Shown one piece after another: positions 24,415-33,357 of a stretch of DNA of 64,000 nucleotides. The translations under genes were made by a program, and so were the position numbers. The DNA comes from Bacteroidota bacterium. Lineage in GTDB: Bacteria; Bacteroidota; Bacteroidia; Chitinophagales; Chitinophagaceae. Every line of letters begins with the position of its first letter. Position 1 is the first letter of the stretch. The stretch covers positions 45,195 to 109,194 of the forward strand of contig JAFDXK010000004.1 in assembly GCA_018267965.1 (NCBI GenBank). The letters run 5' to 3'. The notes beneath the pieces were generated by a model, which had not been told where the DNA came from, did not search any database, and saw only the letters and a program-made list of their open reading frames with translations.

Positions 24415-26607
24415 TTGTCAACTCCGGTATTATTCATAACACCACCTTTTACACAGCTTAATACGCCTTACCCTGCTACGGCTTATCTAAAGGGTTTTCT
24501 CAACACTAAAAATATTATGTCTGTGCAGTCCGACCTAGGCATAGAGGTGATACTAAACATCTTTTCCGGTACCGGACTCGAAAAACTATTTGCCCAAATT
24601 GATACTACTAGCGAACTATCGCCTAATGCGAAACGAATAGTAACGCTAAAGAATGATTACGTTCAAACGATAGATGCGGTGATACATTTTCTGCAAGGAA
24701 AAAATCCGACACTTGCACACCAGATATGTAAACGCAATTTTTTGCCAGAGGCAGGGCGTTTCGCTTCATTAGACGACCTGGAACATGGATTTGGTACAAT
24801 GGGCACACAGGATAAGGCTAAGCACCTTGCCACCATGTATCTCGAAGACCTGGCTGATTTGATACATGAATGCATCGACCCTCATTTTGGTTTTAGCCGC
24901 TATGCCGAAAGACTGGGCCGCAGCGCCAATAACTTTGATGAAATATACACGGCACTTGGTGCCCCATTAAGTTTTATTGATATGGTAACCATGTCGATAT
25001 TACAACATCGCATTACCGAAACACAACCATCACTGGTAGCGTTCTCTGTACCCTTTCCGGGCAACCTGTTCTCTGCATTTCGTTGCGCACAGTGGCTCAA
25101 ACAAAATCATCCGGGCATAAAGGTTGCAATGGGTGGTGGATTTCCTAATACAGAACTACGGTCACTTACCGATGTGCGGGTTTTCGAGTTTTTTGATTTC
25201 ATCACACTCGACGATGGCGAAGCTCCCATAGAAGCTTTGATACATTACATACAGGGTAGCAAAACATTAACTGATTTAAAACGGACATTCGCTTTAATAG
25301 AGGGTGAAGTACGTTATATCGACAATCCTTCTTGTGCAGACTATAAGCAAACTAACGTAGGTACACCCGATTACAGCGATTTGCCATTAGACCAATACAT
25401 ATCTGTTATAGAAGTTGTAAACCCGATGCATAGTTTATGGAGTGATGGCAGATGGAACAAGCTAACTATGGCACATGGCTGCTATTGGGGCAAGTGTACT
25501 TTTTGCGATGTATCCCTGCCCTACATAAAATTATATGAGCCCATTGCTGCACAATTATTGTGCGACAGGATGGAGGAGTTAGTAGCACAAACCGGGCAAA
25601 CAGGTTTTCATTTTGTAGATGAAGCTGCACCTCCTGCTTTGATGCGTGAGCTGGCATTAGAAATCATCAGGAGGAAAATGGTGGTTAGCTGGTGGACGAA
25701 TGTGCGGTTCGAAAAAAGTTTTACAAAAGATTTATGCCACTTGCTAAAAGCCTCAGGGTGTATTGCTGTATCAGGCGGGTTGGAAGTAGCTTCTGACAGG
25801 TTATTACAATTAATAGATAAAGGCATCACTGTTGCACAAGTAGCAAAAGTCAATAAGCATTTTACAGAAGCCGGCATAATGGTTCATGCTTACCTGATGT
25901 ACGGCTATCCCAGCCAAACAGAACAGGAAACCATCGATTCGTTAGAGATGGTTAGACAAATGTTTGCTGCCGGTATATTGCAGTCAGCATTCTGGCACCA
26001 GTTTGCACTCACAGCACACAGTCCTGTTGGATTAAGCCCTGATAAGTACGGGATAACCATAACTAATACAGAAAAAGGCGGTTTCGCCAATAACGACCTG
26101 GAATACACCGATGTTACAGGTATAGACCACAACAACTTTAGCTACGGGTTAAAAAAATCATTGCACAATTATATGCATGGTGCCTGCCTTGATTACCCTC
26201 TGCATAAATGGTTTGAATTTAAAATACCTAAAACCACTGTCGCGTCAGACTATATCATCAATACATTGCAGGAAGAATATTCATCTGCTAAACCTAATGC
26301 CAAAGTTGTATTTATCGGTAACCAACCTACTGTTAATTACTTTACCAAGTCTAAAAAAGGTAACACTTGGGAAATGGCATCATTTGCTTTCGAAACAAAA
26401 AAAGAAACCATCACCATTCAAATCAGTAAAGAGCAAGGCGAATGGTTTGCCGGCATCCTTCCCCTGTTATCTGTATACAACTTGAAAAAATATACTCTGC
26501 AGGAAGTTAAAGATCATTATGAATCTGCAGGATTAGATGAGTTCGAACTTTTCTGGGATAATAAACCTATCAATACACTGGCCGCTGCAGGATTACTCAT
26601 TCTGTAA
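24415..26607 (+). CDS. B12-binding-like radical SAM protein
   Basis: A 730-residue protein. The N-terminal region (1-40, then 180-290) resembles a cobalamin-binding Rossmann domain (LFITPPFTQLNTPYPATAYL; PSLVAFSVPFPGNLFSAFR; VAMGGGFPNTELRS), but I see no DxHxxG cobalamin-ligand motif. The radical SAM core starts near 355 with cluster motif CYWGKCTFC, spaced CX4CX2C instead of the common CX3CX2C. A later GGLEVASDRLLQLIDKG block matches the barrel. The 430-residue C-terminal part includes HQFALTAHSPVG. No ATG fits the start; the first usable codon is TTG at 24415, preceded by a stop at 24382. The reaction is unknown. It appears to be a single gene. Confidence 0.85.
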   Translation: MSTPVLFITPPFTQLNTPYPATAYLKGFLNTKNIMSVQSDLGIEVILNIFSGTGLEKLFAQIDTTSELSPNAKRIVTLKNDYVQTIDAVIHFLQGKNPTLAHQICKRNFLPEAGRFASLDDLEHGFGTMGTQDKAKHLATMYLEDLADLIHECIDPHFGFSRYAERLGRSANNFDEIYTALGAPLSFIDMVTMSILQHRITETQPSLVAFSVPFPGNLFSAFRCAQWLKQNHPGIKVAMGGGFPNTELRSLTDVRVFEFFDFITLDDGEAPIEALIHYIQGSKTLTDLKRTFALIEGEVRYIDNPSCADYKQTNVGTPDYSDLPLDQYISVIEVVNPMHSLWSDGRWNKLTMAHGCYWGKCTFCDVSLPYIKLYEPIAAQLLCDRMEELVAQTGQTGFHFVDEAAPPALMRELALEIIRRKMVVSWWTNVRFEKSFTKDLCHLLKASGCIAVSGGLEVASDRLLQLIDKGITVAQVAKVNKHFTEAGIMVHAYLMYGYPSQTEQETIDSLEMVRQMFAAGILQSAFWHQFALTAHSPVGLSPDKYGITITNTEKGGFANNDLEYTDVTGIDHNNFSYGLKKSLHNYMHGACLDYPLHKWFEFKIPKTTVASDYIINTLQEEYSSAKPNAKVVFIGNQPTVNYFTKSKKGNTWEMASFAFETKKETITIQISKEQGEWFAGILPLLSVYNLKKYTLQEVKDHYESAGLDEFELFWDNKPINTLAAAGLLIL

Positions 26608-26753
26608 TTTCCACCCTTCCATTACTTTACGGCATTCACAAAAGCTATGTCTATGTAAGTCAATAGATTATACAATTGGCATGTCAACACATTAAAAATT
26701 GACATCTATTATCAACTGAGAAAAACACTGGAAAAACGAAACATTTTAAACGA

Positions 26754-26761
26754 TAGCTTTG
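26754..26761 (+). promoter_or_regulatory. Promoter-like -7 element without an obvious gene
   Basis: TAGCTTTG, a TAnnTTTG match on the plus strand, is followed by a T/G-rich leader and an ATG at 26799. That ATG opens only a 28-codon frame (beginning MKTLIFLTN) running into the 3' end of the convergent response-regulator gene. It may drive an antisense or small transcript, or be a remnant. Confidence 0.3.
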
Positions 26762-26816
26762 TGATGTTTGTTTGTTTTGTTTCTGTAGCCCTATCACCAT
26801 GAAAACATTAATATTC

Positions 26817-27470
26817 CTAACCAATAGGAGCTATCCCCACCTGCAAAGCAAACACGGCCAGCCCCGTACGACTCTTCACCTTTAATTTTTCAAATAGTTT
26901 ATCTCTATACCAGTCTACGGTGCGTAGGCTTACTTTCATTTTTTCGGCTATCTCTTTATAAGTAAGGTCGCCACTGCAATATCCTAAAAATTGTAAGTCT
27001 GTTTCATTCAGGTCTATGGCAATGCCTGCCCTGTCTTCTGCTTTAGCTACTGTCTTTTCTGATACGAGGTCTGAATAATAAATGCTCTTGTTGATGATAG
27101 CGAACAATGCATCTTCCAATTCCTTCGGCCCTGCTTCTTTGGGCAAATAGCCTGTAGCGCCGCTACGCAGCATTTTTATAACAGAGTATTCGTTATTGTA
27201 CTGCGACAGAGCAAGGATACCCATACCCGGCCATTTTGTTCGAATGGCCTGAGCGGTTTTATACCCGTTCATCAGGGGCATGTTAATATCAATAATGCAT
27301 ACATCAGGTTTCTTATCGGCGGATTCGATTTTTTCTATCAATTCCTTCCCGTTAGATGCTTCAATATCAGCTGAAAATTCAGGCAAGGAGTTAATAATGT
27401 GTTTTAGTCCGCTTCGCAAAATAGCATGGTCGTCTGCAATGGCGATGCTATAAGTTGTTTTGGTTGACAT
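26817..27470 (-). CDS. NarL/LuxR-family response regulator
   Basis: A 217-residue two-component regulator. The receiver domain (1-125) has acidic Asp13/Asp14 (IADDHAI), phosphoacceptor Asp61 (VCIIDINMP) and a lysine in YLPKEAG. The LuxR-type helix-turn-helix (about 150-212) includes LTYKEIAEKMKVSLRTVDWY and KLKVKSRTGLAVFAL. It is the last gene of a minus-strand operon. Its ATG overlaps the kinase stop by one base (TGATG), implying translational coupling and a cognate pair. Confidence 0.94.
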   Translation of the reverse strand: MSTKTTYSIAIADDHAILRSGLKHIINSLPEFSADIEASNGKELIEKIESADKKPDVCIIDINMPLMNGYKTAQAIRTKWPGMGILALSQYNNEYSVIKMLRSGATGYLPKEAGPKELEDALFAIINKSIYYSDLVSEKTVAKAEDRAGIAIDLNETDLQFLGYCSGDLTYKEIAEKMKVSLRTVDWYRDKLFEKLKVKSRTGLAVFALQVGIAPIG

Positions 27471-28234
27471 CAGGTAGTTTTTATAGAAAATGAAATGGTA
27501 GTTCCCTTATTTTTTGTTGATTGAATAGCAAAGTTACCTTTTATCATCTTTACGCGGTTGCGCATATTTATCAATCCGATACCACTTTCAGCTTTTTCAG
27601 ACAATTCGTCAAAACCTTTACCATCGTCGGTAATGGTCATGTAGAACATTTCTCTCTCATAATTCAATTGGATATCCAACCTGGTGGCTTCAGCGTGTTT
27701 CAGGGTATTGGCCACCGATTCCTGCACCATTCTGAATATCAATAATTCTTTTTGGGCATCCATGCTATAGTAATCATCGCTCAATGTGAGGTTGCAATCT
27801 ATGCCTGAGGTTCTTCTTACGTCATCCAGTTCTTTTTTTACAGATGCCACCAACCCATGTTTAGTAATGTAATCGCTGTTTAGCAAGTGGCTTACATCTC
27901 TGGCATCTTTTATAACGTCGTCTAATAGCTTAAGTGCATCGCCTTTTAATGCGGTAGCAGTTTCTGCATTTACAGCTTCGGCTGCCATAAAATTTCTTTT
28001 TACGGCATTCAGCCTGGCACCTATATTATCATGCAGTTCCTGCGAAATTTTGTTCATGGCCTCTTCCTGCACCTCCATGCTCATTTTCATCATCTCCAAC
28101 TGCAATTGCTCTTTCTCTTTTCTGAAACGGTTTTGTTTGCGTTTTTGAACCAGCAATAACACTATCAATGAAAAGGCGAATACCGTAAGTAATAAGGTAC
28201 CTGCAACATATAGTACTATTATGCTACTGCTCAT
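27470..28234 (-). CDS. NarL-type sensor histidine kinase with one membrane helix
   Basis: A 254-residue kinase. One N-terminal membrane helix at 5-29 is followed by a coiled stretch, then a HisKA_3 dimerisation domain with phosphoacceptor His68 in SQELHDNIGARLN. A short ATPase domain carries DDGKGFDE (~217) and GIGLINMRNRV (~231). There is essentially no periplasmic sensor part, so the kinase must obtain its signal from a partner. The overlapping upstream gene for a seven-helix protein (11 bp overlap) is the obvious candidate. Confidence 0.93.
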   Translation of the reverse strand: MSSSIIVLYVAGTLLLTVFAFSLIVLLLVQKRKQNRFRKEKEQLQLEMMKMSMEVQEEAMNKISQELHDNIGARLNAVKRNFMAAEAVNAETATALKGDALKLLDDVIKDARDVSHLLNSDYITKHGLVASVKKELDDVRRTSGIDCNLTLSDDYYSMDAQKELLIFRMVQESVANTLKHAEATRLDIQLNYEREMFYMTITDDGKGFDELSEKAESGIGLINMRNRVKMIKGNFAIQSTKNKGTTISFSIKTT

Positions 28235-28880
28235 TATGAGTCTGCATTTTTTTGTAACTTAAAAAAGTAATTAATATCCCCAAGTAAAACAGCAATACAA
28301 TTATCCATAAAGCATTATTAACGACATTCATATTTATACGTTTGTCATTATTTAACACTGTATATACTCCCCAATTCATATAGGTTATACTCCAAAAAAA
28401 TAACAACAATGCTGTAAACCAAAAATGAGGATATCTGATTAAATTCAAATCTTCATCTGTTCTTAATAGTCTGTAAAATGCATACATAGCTAATGACAAT
28501 ATCACAAAGCCTTCGAACAATAAAAAATGAGAATTTAACGAGTCTATTGGTTCAAAAAAAATGAAATTGGTTGCACCAACAATTAAACTCATTGCAGTTA
28601 CATAATAACCGATCTTCGTGTTTTTTAATGAATCAACTGAGCGATTAAAATAAAACGAGACAATTGATAGTTCAATTATGCTGTATATATTATATACAGC
28701 ATAATTGCTACCGATTTTTGAAACAGAATAATGTGCAAGGCATTCAACAATAAAACTTAAAAAAGTTAGCAACAAAATAATTCTTGCCGGCTTATCTAAT
28801 AGTTTTAAAGAGCATAATCCTGAAATAAACGTTAAGAATATTAACGTCATTCCAGAATAAAGCATGATATAATAATGCAT
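28224..28880 (-). CDS. Seven-helix membrane protein, probable sensor partner of the kinase
   Basis: A 218-residue integral membrane protein with about seven hydrophobic segments (roughly 4-24, 31-48, 60-78, 92-112, 118-137, 150-171, 185-207) and short loops. No enzymatic motif is visible. The YNIYSIIELSIVSFYF segment (62-78) is of a kind I associate with Bacteroidota membrane proteins encoded next to short histidine kinases, but I have no named family. It overlaps the kinase gene by 11 bp, which argues for coordinated production and a shared complex. Confidence 0.75.
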   Translation of the reverse strand: MHYYIMLYSGMTLIFLTFISGLCSLKLLDKPARIILLLTFLSFIVECLAHYSVSKIGSNYAVYNIYSIIELSIVSFYFNRSVDSLKNTKIGYYVTAMSLIVGATNFIFFEPIDSLNSHFLLFEGFVILSLAMYAFYRLLRTDEDLNLIRYPHFWFTALLLFFWSITYMNWGVYTVLNNDKRINMNVVNNALWIIVLLFYLGILITFLSYKKMQTHNEQ

Positions 28881-28892
28881 TGCTTAATTTGT

Positions 28893-29402
28893 CTAGAAAG
28901 TGTTATTCGCAGCGGTTCCGCTAGATGGACATGACGAAGGACAAGGTAACATATGATCCATCACCATATTTGCATCATAATATACATAGTTATTTGATGC
29001 ATCATAGCCGGCAATGATCAATGTTAGTGCACCGCTTTTATAACCACAGTTTTGTCCTGAATGGCCACTATTAATATATTCGAGGGTGTGTGCCAACATC
29101 AGCTTTACATGTTTAATATTGGTGTTGCTGAGGTATAACCTTAACTGGTCGGCATCAATAATTAATGAATAAAGATTAACATCATCAGGGTTTCCATTCA
29201 AGCTGGTAATGTAGCTGGATATCATTTTATTGGCCGAGTCTTTAGGGATACAACTGGTACAGGTATCTGTTGTGGTATCGGCTTCGGCAAACATCATCTT
29301 AGGTGCGGCTGCAGTATCTGATGTTTGAGGTGGTGCGTCGCCGTTGTTACATGCGGCAAAAATGATGATGATTAATGAGAGGAGTGTGAACTTGGTTTTC
29401 AT
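28893..29402 (-). CDS. Cys-containing lipoprotein at the head of the signalling operon
   Basis: A 169-residue lipoprotein with lipobox Cys18 (IIIIFAAC). An acidic/Thr-rich linker (22-50) contains a CTSC pair. The folded part includes NLYSLIIDADQLRLYL (~81-96), HTLEYINSG, QNCGY and a C-terminal PCPSSCPSS. The cysteines may form disulfides or bind a metal, but no known family is recognised. It is 12 bp upstream of the seven-helix protein, so the likely operon is lipoprotein, 7TM protein, kinase, regulator. It could be an extracytoplasmic input or a target of the system. Confidence 0.7.
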   Translation of the reverse strand: MKTKFTLLSLIIIIFAACNNGDAPPQTSDTAAAPKMMFAEADTTTDTCTSCIPKDSANKMISSYITSLNGNPDDVNLYSLIIDADQLRLYLSNTNIKHVKLMLAHTLEYINSGHSGQNCGYKSGALTLIIAGYDASNNYVYYDANMVMDHMLPCPSSCPSSGTAANNTF

Positions 29403-29621
29403 AAAAAATTTGATTTTGCAGGAATATAAACATTTTGAAATAAAACAATATCCAGTGTTTTAACGGGCAATTCTAATATATCTTTTATAATCGGTCAAGC
29501 GGCTTATATCATTATAATCTTTATAACAATATGTATATCAATAAACGAAATGCATTTCTGTTTTATTTTATATGGTTTATGAAATAAAAGGTGGAATTTT
29601 GTAACTACAAAAGAAAGGGCA

Positions 29622-31040
29622 ATGCATAAAACGAAAGTAATAGCTACAGTAGGTCCGGCTTGTAACACTTATGAAAAACTGTTGCAGTTGGTAGAATCGG
29701 GGGTGAATGTATTCAGGCTCAATTTTTCGCATGGTACGCACGAACAGCATAAAGAAGTCATTGACCATATTAACCGCATCAATAAAGACTTCCCGTTAAA
29801 CATTGCCATCCTGGCCGATTTGCAAGGCCCTAAGCTGCGGGTAGGCGACATAGAAAATGGTGTGCTTGAAATGAAAGTGGGTGACCAATTTTACTTTACC
29901 AACGAAAAAAGAATAGGCAATAAAGACGGTATATATATTTCTTACCCTGCATTTCATAATGACGTGAAAGCCGGCGAAAAAATATTGCTTGATGATGGCA
30001 AGATAGAAGTAGTGGTAACAGAGATAACTGACGACCATCGTGTAAAAGTAACTGCACTTACAGATGGCTCTTTATTGCCTCGTAAAGGTGTGAACCTGCC
30101 GGACACCAACATTTCATTGCCTTCACTATCTGAAAAAGATTTGAATGATCTTGATTTCATTATCAGCGAACATATTGACTGGGTAGCGCTCTCTTTTGTA
30201 AGAAAACCCGATGACATCAAAGACCTGCGCAGGATATTGAAAGAAAAGAACAGTCCGGCAAAAATCATTGCTAAAATTGAAAAACCTGAAGCGCTTCAAC
30301 ACCTTCGAGAAATCATATTGGCATCAGATGCAGTTATGGTAGCCCGTGGCGACTTAGGAGTAGAGTTACCATTGGAGCAAATACCCATGATACAGAAAAA
30401 CATCATCCGCAAATGCATACACAGGGCTAAGCCCGTTATCATTGCTACGCAGATGATGGAGAGCATGATAGACCGAACAAGGCCCAACAGGAGTGAAATA
30501 ACAGATGTTGCGAACGCAGTGCTGGAGGGTGCTGATGCAGTGATGCTGAGCGGTGAAACCGCTATGGGCAAATACCCTGAGCTGGTTATCAAAACTATGG
30601 TAAGCATTATAGACGAGGTAGAAAAAGAAGAAATTGTTTATAACCGCAACCTGATACCTCAACCCCACTCCCCTTCTTTCTTGAGTGATGCGCTTTGTTA
30701 TAATGCCTGCGAAATCGCAAAAGACATACACGCTGATGCTTTAATCGGTATGACACAATCGGGCTACACAGGTTTTATGTTATCAAGCTTCCGCCCACGT
30801 TCACCTTTGTTTGTGTTCACTAAAACACAGACACTCATCAACCAATTGAGCCTTAGCTGGGGTGTACAGGCATTTTATTATGACAAAGAGGAAAGCATTG
30901 ATGGCATTATAGCTGACCAGATAAGCATCCTGAAAGAAAAGAATTTATTGAAGACAGGCAATATAGTAGTGAATACGGGCAGTACACCTGTACATGAGCA
31001 TCTGCCAACTAATATGCTGAAGGTGACTAAAGTAAATTAA
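29622..31040 (+). CDS. pyk: Pyruvate kinase
   Basis: A 472-residue glycolytic enzyme converting phosphoenolpyruvate and ADP to pyruvate and ATP. Signature features are KVIATVGPACNTYEKL (4-19), RLNFSHGTHEQH (33-44), the catalytic-lysine region IIAKIEKPEAL (~216) and the metal-binding MVARGDLGVELP (~242). ATQMMESMI and SGETAMGKYP follow. The C-terminal regulatory domain (about 345-470) is complete. Length matches the usual 470-480 residues. A hypothetical gene starts 3 bp after its stop. Confidence 0.97.
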   Translation: MHKTKVIATVGPACNTYEKLLQLVESGVNVFRLNFSHGTHEQHKEVIDHINRINKDFPLNIAILADLQGPKLRVGDIENGVLEMKVGDQFYFTNEKRIGNKDGIYISYPAFHNDVKAGEKILLDDGKIEVVVTEITDDHRVKVTALTDGSLLPRKGVNLPDTNISLPSLSEKDLNDLDFIISEHIDWVALSFVRKPDDIKDLRRILKEKNSPAKIIAKIEKPEALQHLREIILASDAVMVARGDLGVELPLEQIPMIQKNIIRKCIHRAKPVIIATQMMESMIDRTRPNRSEITDVANAVLEGADAVMLSGETAMGKYPELVIKTMVSIIDEVEKEEIVYNRNLIPQPHSPSFLSDALCYNACEIAKDIHADALIGMTQSGYTGFMLSSFRPRSPLFVFTKTQTLINQLSLSWGVQAFYYDKEESIDGIIADQISILKEKNLLKTGNIVVNTGSTPVHEHLPTNMLKVTKVN

Positions 31041-31043
31041 TGG

Positions 31044-31640
31044 ATGATGAAACAGCTTATTGTTTTAATATGTTTAGTGATAGTATCGCAATATGCATCT
31101 GCCCAAAACAATTTGAGTTTTGACAGCTTGAACAAAACAAGAGTTAAGACCAACAAGATAGGCATGTTACACCTGGGTGGCTGGGGTACAATAAATGTTA
31201 TTGCAGGCGGTATCGGTTATTTTACAGCTAATGACAAAGAGTGGAAATCTTTTCATGGCATGAATGCGATATGGGGTGCCACTAATGCGTTGATTGCATT
31301 TGGCGGATTTAGCGGAGCAAAAAAAGAAGCAGGACAATTACTGAGTTGTGATAAAGCACTTGCCAGATATGAATCAAACAAAAGATTGTTTCTTATCAAC
31401 GCAGGATTGGATGTACTGTACATCGGTACAGGTGTAACACTGAACGCTTATGCCGATAACTTTAATGACCCCGCCATGTGGCATGGCTTTGGAAAATCCA
31501 TAGCTCTGCAAGGCATTGCTTTATTAATATTTGACGGAACGATGTATACCTTACATTCTAGACACAACAAGCAATGGTATAAACTATTGCAAGGTGTATG
31601 CGTAACAGGAAATGGTGTTGGGTTGAACTATAACTTTTAG
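31044..31640 (+). CDS. Membrane protein of unknown function, downstream of pyk
   Basis: A 198-residue protein with a signal peptide (1-20, ending QYASAQ) and about four further hydrophobic Gly/Ala-rich segments (near 45-60, 75-92, 118-134, 153-168), for example NVIAGGIGYF and GATNALIAFGGF. The C-terminus GVGLNYNF resembles a beta-strand end, but the rest looks helical. I believe it belongs to a Bacteroidota family of unknown function (DUF6992-like), without proof. It is tightly linked to pyk (3 bp), so it is probably cotranscribed. Confidence 0.75.
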   Translation: MMKQLIVLICLVIVSQYASAQNNLSFDSLNKTRVKTNKIGMLHLGGWGTINVIAGGIGYFTANDKEWKSFHGMNAIWGATNALIAFGGFSGAKKEAGQLLSCDKALARYESNKRLFLINAGLDVLYIGTGVTLNAYADNFNDPAMWHGFGKSIALQGIALLIFDGTMYTLHSRHNKQWYKLLQGVCVTGNGVGLNYNF

Positions 31641-31643
31641 CAG

Positions 31644-33254
31644 TTACTGCAACAATATTTTTCTGGTTTCTATACCTGTATTACTTCTCAATTCAAGAAT
31701 ATATACCCCACGCGGAAACTGGCCCACATTTATGTACTTACCTGTAGAGCCGGCAGGTAATTGTTCACTGTAAAACTCCTTACCACACACATCTGTCATT
31801 TTCACAAAAACAGTATTTTGAAAATATTGCAACCCCGTAATCACAATATTATCGTTAGCAGGATTAGGATAAACATTTATCATGTGCTCTCTGGTTTTAT
31901 TAATGCTGGTAGTAGTGTCTATTACTTTAATGACAGGAGGCATTGAAAGCTTAGCCACAAAAGGTGTTGTTTTCAGATATGGCAAAGGTGTGCTAACTGC
32001 ATCTGCATTAATGCTTGCACTATCACGTACTGTTCCCGTTATCCATATATCCTTGCCGTTAGTTACAGTGTGCTGAGTTAAAACGTTATCAGCATCTATA
32101 TATTTCAACCACTTTGTCGTACCATCCATTTTATAGGCTACCAATACAGTGGTATGTTGGTTACCATAAACATGGGTAAGCCCATTACCCCAATCAGCAT
32201 AATTAACCCCTTGCGTAGCAATAACGATTGTCGTATCTGAGCCTAACACAGCATTATTAATATCCGTTGTTGTGCGGCTGGCAGTGGTGTCTTTAGGTTG
32301 TCTTATCCACCTCACTACTCCTGTGCTATCCAGGTTAGCAACAATGTAATAGGTACCAAATGACCAAGGCTTATTAAGTTTTATGCCTTGCATTGTAAAG
32401 CTATCGTTTACAGTACCTGAATAAAAAATGGTGTTGTTATCGGCGTATATAAGCTGCCTGGCTGTACAGGTCACATCATTCATGAATATACCCCAATCGT
32501 ACCGGCCTGTATTTTTATAGCGAATGATATATACCGGGTATGAAGTAGCAAAAGTTTCAGGGTGCCCGCCAAATGTGGCACCAACTGAAGCACATGAACC
32601 TGCAACATACAGGTTGCCCATTGCGTCTGCTATTACAGAACTTATCCTGCCTCCATGATACTGCGATGTAACAACAGACTGGTTACCGGTTGCAGCATCC
32701 ATTTTGTAAATAGTAGTAGTTAGTGAAGAATCAACAGGCAGGAAAATGCTACTGTTTTGTACAAAGAAATTATTACAGGTTGAATAATAATCTACGCCTA
32801 TAAACTTAAACCAATCTATTGCAAGTGTGGTGCCATTGAGTCTGCATATAAAATAAGAAGGCGAATTATAAAGAGGTACAGTCCTCTGCAATCCATTGGC
32901 AAATTTTGCTGTATCGTAGCATTGCCCTAAAACATACCAGTTACCCGAACTATCGGCTTGTACATCAAATAAACTAACGCTGCCTTGTATTAACGTACTA
33001 TCCAGAACATTATTGGCTGTGTCAAACAACCTGAATTTATAAACACCCATTGCTCCCGTACTAAATGCAACTTTGGTATACTGCATTTCACCCGACAAAA
33101 GCCTGTTCTTACAAACAGCCACTACATTTTTCATGTAATTCGTATTACCGGATGTAATAGTAGCATCAGCCTGTGCCCACTGCCACACAGGAGATGTTTG
33201 TGCAATGGCGGTGTAACTTAAAGCGCAAATAAGAAAAGGTAAAATGAATTTCAT
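31644..33254 (-). CDS. T9SS-exported protein with beta-propeller-like repeats
   Basis: A 536-residue secreted protein. The signal peptide is 1-18 (ending SYTAIAQ). The body (20-440) is all-beta with repeated blocks such as DSSGNWYVLGQ, DAMGNLYVAGSC and VLGSDTTIVIATQG, resembling SBBP/propeller repeats of 50-60 residues. The last ~75 residues form a type A sorting domain (INVYPNPANDNIVI ... GVYILELRS ... KILLQ), read by the type IX secretion machinery. The machinery itself is not in the window. It is convergent with the gene at 31044 with only 3 bp between stops. Substrate or role is unknown. Confidence 0.88.
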   Translation of the reverse strand: MKFILPFLICALSYTAIAQTSPVWQWAQADATITSGNTNYMKNVVAVCKNRLLSGEMQYTKVAFSTGAMGVYKFRLFDTANNVLDSTLIQGSVSLFDVQADSSGNWYVLGQCYDTAKFANGLQRTVPLYNSPSYFICRLNGTTLAIDWFKFIGVDYYSTCNNFFVQNSSIFLPVDSSLTTTIYKMDAATGNQSVVTSQYHGGRISSVIADAMGNLYVAGSCASVGATFGGHPETFATSYPVYIIRYKNTGRYDWGIFMNDVTCTARQLIYADNNTIFYSGTVNDSFTMQGIKLNKPWSFGTYYIVANLDSTGVVRWIRQPKDTTASRTTTDINNAVLGSDTTIVIATQGVNYADWGNGLTHVYGNQHTTVLVAYKMDGTTKWLKYIDADNVLTQHTVTNGKDIWITGTVRDSASINADAVSTPLPYLKTTPFVAKLSMPPVIKVIDTTTSINKTREHMINVYPNPANDNIVITGLQYFQNTVFVKMTDVCGKEFYSEQLPAGSTGKYINVGQFPRGVYILELRSNTGIETRKILLQ

Positions 33255-33270
33255 ACATGATACTTGTAGC

Positions 33271-33284
33271 GCTTAAAATTAAGC
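33271..33284. repeat. Short palindrome upstream of the T9SS propeller gene
   Basis: GCTTAA-AA-TTAAGC, 17 bp before the ATG at 33254. It could be a regulator site; short and AT-rich, so of low certainty. Confidence 0.25.
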
Positions 33285-33357
33285 TCGCAACATACAAGCA
33301 TCCTTATTTATGCTACCGAAACGGTAAATACAGCCCCTCAATCAGACGGCTCAAACA

